5,890 nt of DNA from Candidatus Poseidoniales archaeon. Lineage in GTDB: Archaea; Thermoplasmatota; Poseidoniia; Poseidoniales; Thalassarchaeaceae. The stretch covers positions 1-5,890 of the forward strand of contig JAKUTA010000086.1 in the NCBI GenBank assembly GCA_022447885.1, given 5' to 3'. Under the pieces are notes generated by a model. The model did not search any database. It saw nothing but the letters and a program-made list of their open reading frames with translations, and was not told the DNA's origin. Positions 1-5,805 of the stretch are shown here, in pieces. Positions within the stretch are counted from its first letter, which is position 1; each line of letters starts with the position of its first letter. The translations under genes and the position numbers were made by a program.

Positions 1-85
1 CGCCGCGGGTCTCGTCGCGCTCAAGCGAGCGGCTGTTGCATTCTGGACACTTGACGGTGTCCTCTATCTGTTGATCTTCTGCCAT
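1..85 (-). CDS. tfb: Transcription initiation factor IIB (TFB), N-terminal fragment
   Basis: This minus-strand gene starts at ATG 85-83 and runs off the left edge, so only 28 codons are visible. The peptide is MAEDQQIEDTVK followed by CPECNSRSLERDETRG. That is the first half of the TFIIB/TFB N-terminal zinc ribbon: the first CxxC pair (C13, C16) and the following SRSLERDETRG segment. The second CxxC pair and the two cyclin-like core repeats would lie outside the window. By family knowledge, TFB binds the TBP-TATA complex and the BRE element and recruits RNA polymerase through this ribbon. The start is supported by a GGTGATG Shine-Dalgarno (complement at 91-97) five bases upstream. The gene is divergent from the aconitase-family gene. 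Other zinc-ribbon proteins share a CPxC motif, but the match around the ribbon favours TFB. Confidence 0.82.
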   Translation of the reverse strand, partial: MAEDQQIEDTVKCPECNSRSLERDETRG

Positions 86-90
86 TTTCT

Positions 91-97
91 CATCACC
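91..97 (-). promoter_or_regulatory. Ribosome binding site of tfb
   Basis: On the minus strand the bases read GGTGATG, complementary to the 3' end of archaeal 16S rRNA. They end five bases before ATG 85-83. This fixes the start codon of the partial tfb gene. Confidence 0.6.
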
Positions 98-155
98 ATC
101 ACAACCTTGCACTCGTCTGAACAAGAGAAAGGTATAAGGGGGCTTCAAAGGGCCC

Positions 156-170
156 TATTTAAGCGTTCTT
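156..170 (-). promoter_or_regulatory. Candidate BRE/TATA promoter of tfb
   Basis: Read on the minus strand, CTTAAATA (156-163) resembles the archaeal TATA box and is preceded by a purine-rich AAGAACG (164-170) in the BRE position. A start about 25 bases downstream would fall near position 134 and give a leader of about 50 bases that contains the Shine-Dalgarno at 91-97. A second, weaker element, CCTTATAC (132-139), would give a shorter leader. The choice between them is inference. Confidence 0.4.
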
Positions 171-243
171 TAATTTTCAATTGGGGATGCGTCATCATTC
201 TAGAGGGAAACAATGAGGAGTTGCTGAGCGACCTGATCCTGAC

Positions 244-268
244 ATTTTATGACGCGAGCAACCGCGTC
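244..268 (+). promoter_or_regulatory. Candidate TATA element with adjacent palindrome upstream of the aconitase-family gene
   Basis: ATTTTAT (244-250) is a TATA-like element on the plus strand. Immediately downstream is a perfect 6-bp inverted repeat, GACGCG AGCAAC CGCGTC (251-268). If transcription starts about 25 bases after the TATA element (near 272), the palindrome lies between TATA and start, a common place for an archaeal repressor operator. It could instead be incidental. An alternative plus-strand element is GTATAAGG (132-139), preceded by GAGAAAG. The promoter assignment is weak. Confidence 0.28.
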
Positions 269-314
269 TCCTGATCTTTCTGGTCTTGGCCACCCACGAA
301 GCGTGATAAACACC

Positions 315-349
315 GGGCGGGTCGAAATCCCTGCCCACAGGGCAGGGGT
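315..349 (+). promoter_or_regulatory. Two mutually exclusive hairpins over the Shine-Dalgarno of the aconitase-family gene
   Basis: Segment CCCTGCCC (329-336) can pair with GGGCAGGG (340-347) across a 3-base ACA loop, extendable by a G-U and an A-U pair to 327/349. This buries the GGTG Shine-Dalgarno at 347-350. The same segment can instead pair with upstream GGGCGGG (315-321) across a 7-base TCGAAAT loop, with T332 bulged, which would free the Shine-Dalgarno. This is the layout of a cis-acting translational switch. The pairings are seen directly; regulatory function is inference. Confidence 0.4.
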
Positions 350-355
350 GATGGA

Positions 356-2368
356 ATGAGCGAATCGTGGCCACCCGCCGAAGTTGCGCTCACACCGGGA
401 AGGAGGGTACTCTTCCTGACCAAGGATCTCGAACTGATCCGCCGCCAGCTCTACGACGGGCTCGACCTGCAGATGTCGGACCTCTCCATCGACGATCTAC
501 TCGACGACATCAACACCGACGCGATCACCCCCGCCTGGGTCTGCTTCGACCACGACCCGCAGAAAATCGCCGAGAACGCCTACGCCGGCCTGATGCACGA
601 GGGAAAGCGGGTGTTCGAGGCCCGGGCACTGATGGACGGCGGCTTCGAGGTGATCGTCTCTGGGCAGCGCAAGGGCACCGGTTCCAGCCGGGAGCCCGCG
701 GCCCAGTGTGAACGATGGTCGGATGTACGAATCGTGATCGCGGCCTCGTTCGCTCCCATCCACGAGCGCAACAACATCAACCTCGGTCAGGTGATGGGTG
801 ACCACGCCCTGCTCGAGCGATTGCAAGCAGGCGAGCGCATCCCCCTCTCGGAATTCACTGCAGATTACGACCCGGTCACTCGGCTGATCCTCGAGAGCGG
901 CGGCCTGTTCCCCTTCTCGGAGCGACTGAAATCCGGCGAGCTCGAACTGCCGACCTCATCGTCCGAAGAACTCCCGATGACGATGGTTGAGAAGATGATC
1001 ACGGCCAAACTCGTGTCGAGCAACGGCCGCGCGGGGCATGTGCGACCGGGCGATGCGGTCATCGCCCAGGTGGACGGGGGATACAGCCACGAATTCACCA
1101 GCGCGCAGGTGCACGAGTTCCTGAAACTGGAGTACGGCGATGACTACAGCATCCCCAACCCATCCAAGTTCGCAGTGTTCGAGGACCACCTGCTCTACGC
1201 CACCGGGGTTCCGCGCTTCGGCAAGTTCGCAGACAAGATCGAGACCTTGAGGAGGATGCAGAAGGAGTTCCAGCAGCACACGGGACTGCGCGACTATTCG
1301 GCGGTCGGGGGAGTGAGCCCAGGAATCTGCCATCAGGTGGCGCGGGAGGAGTTCATCGATGTCGGGGACTTCATCCAGGCGACCGATTCACACACCTGCA
1401 TGGGTGGGGCTTCCAATGCTCTCACCTACGGGGTGGGCTCGACAGAGTTCGCCAACCTGATCCACAACGGCTTCACCTTCGTGCACGTTCCCGAGTCCAT
1501 CCGCTTCGAGCTCACTGGGGAGTTGGACCCCGGCTGCACTGCCAAGGACATCATGCTGCACATCCTGTGGAAGTATGCGCGTGACGAGCAGACGCTCGAC
1601 CGCTCGATCGAGTTCGGTGGTCCGGGGCTGGCGAGTCTGTCGATGGACGAGCGGGCGACGCTGTGCAACATGGCGACCGAATGCAGCGCCAAGACCGGCA
1701 TCTGCGAGCCGGACGAGAGGACCGTGGAGTGGTTGCTGGCGCGCAGGCCGGGAATGACCGCCGAGGACATCCGTGCGCGCTTCGTGCTGCCCGATGCGGG
1801 TGCGCACTATGACGGCGGAGTGCACACGATCGACCTCCACTCCATGCGCCCGATGGTCGCTCATCCGGGCGACCCGGACCGCGGCATACCTTCCGACCCG
1901 ACCAACGGCGCGTACATCGACGAGCTGGGGGATATCCACATCGACATCGCCTATGCCGGTTCATGCACCGCCGGCAAGGACGATGACTTCGCCTACTACG
2001 CCCTCGTTGTGGAAGCGGCGCTCGCTGCGGGAAGGACGATTCCTGAGGGAGTGGAGTGCTACATCCAGTTCGGCTCGAAGACGGTCAAGGAGCTGTCCGC
2101 CGAGCGGGGCTGGACCGAGATGTTCGAGGCGGCCGGCGTGAAACTGATCGACCCGGGCTGCGGCGCCTGCATCGGAGCCGGGCCGGGTGTGTCGAACACG
2201 CAGGACGAGGTGACGATCTCGGCCATCAACCGCAACTACCAGGGAAGATCCGGACCCGGGAGGCTCTACCTCGCAAGCCCGTTGACCGTGATGGCGTCCG
2301 CCTTCATGGGGCGCATCGTAGCCTGGCATCCGGACATGTTCGCCTTGGAAGCCCAATCCACTCAATGA
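356..2368 (+). CDS. Aconitase-family [4Fe-4S] hydratase with N-terminal swivel domain
   Basis: This 670-aa cytoplasmic protein belongs to the aconitase/3-isopropylmalate dehydratase superfamily, which isomerises hydroxy-acids through a [4Fe-4S] cluster. The small-subunit (swivel) domain comes first, at residues about 15-195. It has the NTDAITP segment (53-59) and the substrate-binding GTGSSRE loop (107-113; S110, R112). The catalytic part follows (about 207-655): TDSHTC (343-348), cluster cysteine C537 in GSCTAG, cysteines C602 and C605 in CGAC, and arginines R626 and R631 in INRNYQGR. Swivel-first order is that of bacterial AcnB, but AcnB has an extra N-terminal HEAT-like domain and about 200 more residues. 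The match is to the roughly 650-aa 'hydratase' branch known mainly from bacteria. The start at 356 is supported by GGTG at 347-350; the gene ends in TGA. Substrate (citrate/isocitrate, isopropylmalate, homocitrate or another) cannot be told from sequence. The neighbours give no pathway clue. Confidence 0.9.
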   Translation: MSESWPPAEVALTPGRRVLFLTKDLELIRRQLYDGLDLQMSDLSIDDLLDDINTDAITPAWVCFDHDPQKIAENAYAGLMHEGKRVFEARALMDGGFEVIVSGQRKGTGSSREPAAQCERWSDVRIVIAASFAPIHERNNINLGQVMGDHALLERLQAGERIPLSEFTADYDPVTRLILESGGLFPFSERLKSGELELPTSSSEELPMTMVEKMITAKLVSSNGRAGHVRPGDAVIAQVDGGYSHEFTSAQVHEFLKLEYGDDYSIPNPSKFAVFEDHLLYATGVPRFGKFADKIETLRRMQKEFQQHTGLRDYSAVGGVSPGICHQVAREEFIDVGDFIQATDSHTCMGGASNALTYGVGSTEFANLIHNGFTFVHVPESIRFELTGELDPGCTAKDIMLHILWKYARDEQTLDRSIEFGGPGLASLSMDERATLCNMATECSAKTGICEPDERTVEWLLARRPGMTAEDIRARFVLPDAGAHYDGGVHTIDLHSMRPMVAHPGDPDRGIPSDPTNGAYIDELGDIHIDIAYAGSCTAGKDDDFAYYALVVEAALAAGRTIPEGVECYIQFGSKTVKELSAERGWTEMFEAAGVKLIDPGCGACIGAGPGVSNTQDEVTISAINRNYQGRSGPGRLYLASPLTVMASAFMGRIVAWHPDMFALEAQSTQ

Positions 2369-2506
2369 TTCGCGTGCTGCATCCAGGTAGCCTGCACGGT
2401 TTCGCCGAACCAGCGTGTGCCGTTCACCTCCACGACGTTCAAGCGATAAGATGGCGATTCACAACAGATTCTCCATCTGTCGGCGAGCGTTGCGAGCCGA
2501 AGATGA

Positions 2507-2514
2507 TGATATAC
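2507..2514 (+). promoter_or_regulatory. Candidate TATA element for the top6BA operon
   Basis: TGATATAC at 2507-2514 is the best TATA-like element upstream of top6B. It would place a start near 2536 and give a leader of about 60 bases. The BRE region upstream (GAAGATGA) is purine-rich, which fits. No experimental support is visible from sequence. Confidence 0.35.
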
Positions 2515-2584
2515 TGCCACCGTCCCGTGGCTGTCTGCTGCTCGTGGGCCCCTCGTCATTCGGCCGAGGGAGGACCTTCTGGCA

Positions 2585-2588
2585 GGAG
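2585..2588 (+). promoter_or_regulatory. Ribosome binding site of top6B
   Basis: GGAG lies eight bases before ATG 2597 and supports this start over the later in-frame ATG at codon 10. Confidence 0.55.
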
Positions 2589-2596
2589 TTGAGCCG

Positions 2597-4705
2597 ATGG
2601 CTGCCAGCGAACCCGGACCAAGGATGCAACAGGCGTCCATCAGCGAGTTCTTCGAGAAGAACAAGCACTTCCTCGGCTTCGACAGCCTGACCCGCTCGAT
2701 CATCACCGCCGTCAAGGAGGCGGTGGACAACTCACTCGACGCTTGTGAAGAGGCGAGGATCCCCCCTGTGATCAACATCGAGATCCGCCGGGTGCAGGGG
2801 AGGAAGGACGAGCTCATCCTCACCGCCCAGGACAACGGACCAGGCATCCCGTACGCATCGATCGACAAGGCGTTCGGCCGACTGTTGTTCGGCTCACGCT
2901 TCCACACCATCAGCCAGACCAGAGGGCAGCAGGGAATCGGCATAACGGGCGTCGTGCTCTATTCGCAGCTCACGACCGGGAAACACACGCACATCATCTC
3001 CAAGGTGGCCGAAGAAGGGGTGGCCGTGCACGTGGACATCGGAATCGACACGAAGCGCAATCGAGCCTTGAAGAGTAACCACAGAAGGGACGTCTGGCTC
3101 GACGAACACGGTATTGACATCCCACATGGCGTGATGATCGAAGCGCGCATGAAGGCGCGTTACCAGAAGGGGAGCAAATCCGTCCACCAGTACCTGCGCA
3201 TGACCTCGATCGTGAACCCGCACGCGGCGATCTCGTTCCGCATGCTCGACGAGGATGGAAGGGTCATCGAACAGGCATCCTGGCCAGCGGTCACCGAGAA
3301 GCTGCCCGCGCCGGTGAAGGAGATCCAGCCGCACCCGCACGGTGTGGAGATCGGCACCCTGCAGAGGATGCTCAGGGACAGCGAGCAGCGCAGACTCTCC
3401 GCCTTCCTGCAGAAGAATTTCAGTCGCGTACCCTCCGCACGCGCCCAGCAGATCTGCGAGATCGCAGAGATTTCAGACAAGGCCTCCCCCAAGCGGTTGA
3501 AGGGAGAACAGGTGCGGGCGTTGCAGGCTGCGTTCAAGCGAGTCAAACTGATGGCCCCACCGACCGACTGTCTCTCACCGATCGAGGACCTGCTCATCAA
3601 GAAGGGGCTGGCCAAGGCGATCGACTCCAAGTTCGTCACCACCATCACCCGCGATCCATGCGTCGCCAACGGAAACCCGTTCCAGGTCGAGGTGGGTCTC
3701 CTGTCCGGCACCGACATGCCCTCTGATTCACCCATCGAGGTGCTCAGGTTCGCCAACCGCGTGCCGCTGATGTACCAGCAGGGTGGCTGCCTGCTCACCA
3801 AGGTGATCGAGAGCGTCGACTGGCGGCGCTACGGGCTGGAGCATCCCGGCGGCCGGGGCATCCCCAAGGGACCGGTGGCCATCCTCATCCATCTGGCGAG
3901 CACGCATGTGCAGTTCACCAGCGAGGCGAAGGAGGCGGTCTCCGAGAACGAGGTGGTGTTCGATGAGCTCCGCAGGGCGCTGCTCGAGGTCGGAAGGAGC
4001 CTGAAGAGCCACAAGCGCAAGAGCACACAGCGCGCCAAGGCGCGTGAGAAGTTCGAACTGATCAACGACATCCTACCGGAGATCGCCGCCAAGGCGAGCC
4101 AGATCCTCGGACGGGAGGTGCCTGAACTCACACCGGTGATCACGAAGATCATGAAGGCGGTGTTCATCGAAGATGAGTTCACCTGGGATGCTGACGAGAA
4201 GCGCACCCAAGTGAATCTCGTGCTGTTCAACTACACCGCCCGCCCGCGCTCCTACACCCTGCTCGCCAAGTGGCCCGAGCGTGACGGCGTCGAGATCGTC
4301 GACGACTCGCACGAGGGACGGCGCGAGGTGTACGGCCTGCGCAAATGGAAGCTCGACACGCTCGAATCAGGCGAATCGGTCACTCTGCGCTTTGCCATCA
4401 CAGGGCTCGAGAAGGACGAATGGACGGAGACCGAGGTGTTCTTCCGCGGTGCCGGCGACATCATCGGTGCCACACGCCTCGACGAGAAGATGCTCGACCA
4501 GATGCGCCGCGAGGAGGAAGCGGGGCTCCTGCAGATCACCGAACCGGAGTTCGAGGAGGCGATCGAGGCGTTCACCGGAGTCGCCGAGCGAGCGCAGGAA
4601 GCGGACGAGGTCGGAGCGCCAGAGGAACTCGATGTGGAAGACGAGGATGACGAGGAAGCGGTGCGCCAAACAACTCTCGAGGACGGATGGGGTGGCGGTG
4701 AATGA
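2597..4705 (+). CDS. top6B: DNA topoisomerase VI subunit B (GHKL ATPase)
   Basis: The 702-aa ATPase subunit of the archaeal type IIB topoisomerase dimerises on ATP binding and gates DNA passage through the cut made by Top6A. The Bergerat (GHKL) fold spans about residues 15-230, with EAVDNSLD (41-48; E41, N45), DNGPGIP (79-85) and RGQQGIGI (109-116). A helix-two-turn-helix region follows (about 255-320), then the transducer (about 325-480) with the ATP-contacting switch lysine K424 in GIPKGPVAIL. Residues about 530-610 look like the beta-rich Ig-like extension known from Methanosarcina Top6B and absent from shorter crenarchaeal forms. The last 70 residues form a strongly acidic tail (EDEDDEE at 681-687) ending in QTTLEDGW. 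The gene ends in TGA overlapping the top6A start by ATGA, so the two are probably cotranscribed and translationally coupled. Confidence 0.97.
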   Translation: MAASEPGPRMQQASISEFFEKNKHFLGFDSLTRSIITAVKEAVDNSLDACEEARIPPVINIEIRRVQGRKDELILTAQDNGPGIPYASIDKAFGRLLFGSRFHTISQTRGQQGIGITGVVLYSQLTTGKHTHIISKVAEEGVAVHVDIGIDTKRNRALKSNHRRDVWLDEHGIDIPHGVMIEARMKARYQKGSKSVHQYLRMTSIVNPHAAISFRMLDEDGRVIEQASWPAVTEKLPAPVKEIQPHPHGVEIGTLQRMLRDSEQRRLSAFLQKNFSRVPSARAQQICEIAEISDKASPKRLKGEQVRALQAAFKRVKLMAPPTDCLSPIEDLLIKKGLAKAIDSKFVTTITRDPCVANGNPFQVEVGLLSGTDMPSDSPIEVLRFANRVPLMYQQGGCLLTKVIESVDWRRYGLEHPGGRGIPKGPVAILIHLASTHVQFTSEAKEAVSENEVVFDELRRALLEVGRSLKSHKRKSTQRAKAREKFELINDILPEIAAKASQILGREVPELTPVITKIMKAVFIEDEFTWDADEKRTQVNLVLFNYTARPRSYTLLAKWPERDGVEIVDDSHEGRREVYGLRKWKLDTLESGESVTLRFAITGLEKDEWTETEVFFRGAGDIIGATRLDEKMLDQMRREEEAGLLQITEPEFEEAIEAFTGVAERAQEADEVGAPEELDVEDEDDEEAVRQTTLEDGWGGGE

Positions 4706-5805
4706 CCGAGCGCAGGGAGCACAGCCGCGAGGCGGTCATCGAGGCACTGCACGGTGTGGCAGCAGAGATGCACGACCGCATGAGCAAGGGCGAATCCCCG
4801 ACGATGAGCCTGCCGGTTCGCACCAAGAAGAACATCCAGTTCGACAAGCGGCTCGGGGTCTACAAGTACGGACGCAAGCGCACCGTGCGCGACGCCAGCA
4901 GCCTCGGGAGCGCTCGCCAACTGCTGCGCGCGCTGCACATCATCGAGTTCATCGAGGAGATGATCGAGAGTGGGAAATCTTCCACCCTGCGTGAGATGTA
5001 CTACATCTCCGAGGGGTGGGGCAACGGCAAGTTCGGCTCGCAGAACGAGAGCAACAACCTGGCCGAGGACCTGGAGATCGTCACCCGCTGCCTGCGCGAG
5101 GACTTCCGGCTGCGACCAGAGGAGGACGGCTCGCGCATCATCGGGAACATGACCTTCAACGAACTGAATCGACGCGGAGAGTGGATGCGCATCAACGCCC
5201 GCGATGACGTGGGAGATTCCGGCTACGGCGTGCCGTACAACGTCGAGGCGGAGAAGATCGAGCTGGTCGAGCACGATGTGGACTTCATCATGGCCATTGA
5301 GACCGGCGGGATGTTCGACCGGTTGGTCGAGAACGGATTCGACGAGGATTTCAGGGCCGGCCTCATCCATCTCAAGGGACAGCCCGCCCGCTCCACCAGA
5401 CGGATCATCAAGCGAATGAACGAGGAGTGGAACCTGCCTGTCGTGGTGTTCCTCGACGGTGATCCGTGGTCGTTCCGCATCTACGCCAGCATCGCCTACG
5501 GGGCGATCAAGACGGCGCACATCTCCGAGTATCTCGCCACTCCGTCCGCTGATTACCTCGGCATCACGGCAGACGACATCGGCGCCTACGACCTTCCCTC
5601 AGACGACCTGTCACCCAAGGACATCGAGGCGCTCAAGGCTGAACTTACGGACCCCCGGTTCTCCGACGGGCGCTGGCAGCAGTGGATCTAGGACATGCTC
5701 GAGATGTGCAAGATGGGCGAGCAGCAGTCGCTCGCCAAGTACGGCCTGGACTACGTCACCGACGAGTATCTCCCTGAGAAGCTCAAACAACTCGGGCTCG
5801 CCTGA
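4702..5805 (+). CDS. top6A: DNA topoisomerase VI subunit A with in-frame UAG (readthrough product)
   Basis: Top6A is the Spo11-like subunit that makes the double-strand break through a tyrosine and partners Top6B in an A2B2 enzyme. The winged-helix (5Y-CAP) part carries TLREMYYIS, with tyrosines Y100 and Y101; by analogy with Spo11 the second is catalytic. The Toprim domain has glutamate E200 in AIETGG and metal-binding D252/D254 in LDGDPW. Codon 330 is UAG (5689-5691), so standard translation gives 329 aa ending WQQWI. The frame then continues without interruption for 37 codons to TGA (5803-5805). This encodes DMLEMCKMGEQQ and YGLDYVTDEYLPEKL, the expected conserved C-terminal end of the family. 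The full product is 367 residues, a normal Top6A length. The start overlaps top6B by ATGA, with GGGGTGG just upstream. Readthrough, probably as pyrrolysine, is inferred; a nonsense mutation or base error would make this a pseudogene or artefact. Confidence 0.88.
5689..5691 (+). other. In-frame UAG codon of top6A (candidate pyrrolysine codon)
   Basis: UAG is codon 330 of 367, in the context ATC UAG GAC ATG. It falls in a helical segment before the EQQSLAKYG motif, where Top6A homologues usually carry variable, polar residues, so an inserted lysine derivative would be tolerated. The three complete genes here (counting top6A as read through) end in TGA, none in TAG. Pyrrolysine insertion at UAG is established in several archaeal lineages; its use here is inference because the pyl genes are not in the window. 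Confidence 0.5.
5693..5736 (+). other. Stem-loops just downstream of the UAG
   Basis: ACAT (5693-5696) can pair with ATGT (5704-5707) around a 7-base loop. A stronger perfect 7-bp stem, GGCGAGC (5716-5722) with GCTCGCC (5730-5736), has a 7-base loop and starts 24 bases after the UAG. These could form a recoding-stimulating structure comparable in position to proposed PYLIS elements. GC-rich codons also create such stems by chance. Confidence 0.3.

Larger units (their letters stand above)
86..355. other. Divergent intergenic region (tfb / aconitase-family gene)
   Basis: These 270 bases separate two divergent genes. The tfb-proximal half is visibly more AT-rich than the coding DNA around it, as expected for archaeal promoters. 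The half next to the aconitase-family gene holds a series of inverted repeats (251-268, 295-305, 315-336 and 327-349). I see no credible gene here: the longest plus-strand open frame (71-274) begins inside tfb antisense and has no ribosome-binding site or recognisable motif. No tRNA could be folded. Confidence 0.7.
2369..2596. other. Intergenic region between the aconitase-family gene and top6B
   Basis: This 228-base gap has no convincing gene on either strand. It contains small inverted repeats: ACAGAT/ATCTGT (2464-2480), CGGC/GCCG (2481-2499), GCCAC/GTGGC (2516-2531) and CCCTCG/CGAGGG (2550-2570). The last two would lie in the top6B leader if transcription starts near 2536. There is no obvious T-rich terminator after the aconitase-family stop codon. 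Confidence 0.55.

Noticed and set aside
71..274. Plus-strand open frame of 67 codons in the left intergenic region
   Set aside because: It begins with TTG inside the antisense of tfb, has no ribosome site or recognisable motif, and runs through promoter-like AT-rich DNA.
315..336. tRNA T-arm-like sequence (GGGTCGAAATCCC)
   Set aside because: The loop does not fit the TTCRANN pattern in register with a 5-bp stem, and no acceptor, anticodon or D arm can be folded around it. It is better explained as one of two competing hairpins.
2369..2450. Minus-strand frame with peptide VEVNGTRWFGETVQATWMQ and a nearby GGAGGTGA
   Set aside because: The Shine-Dalgarno-like string is followed by no start codon at a usable distance, and upstream the frame is merely antisense to top6B. 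It is probably chance.
2502..2508. C-box-like ATGATGA upstream of top6B, suggesting a C/D guide RNA
   Set aside because: No D or D' box (CTGA) follows at the right spacing, so a C/D RNA is not supported.
4252..5520. Long minus-strand open frame (422 codons) opposite top6B and top6A
   Set aside because: It lies opposite two well-supported genes and its product is low-complexity; long antisense frames are expected in GC-rich coding DNA.
4702..5691. Calling top6A as a complete 329-aa gene ending at TAG
   Set aside because: The family-typical C-terminus continues in frame after the TAG with the same codon usage, so the short call would omit a conserved segment.
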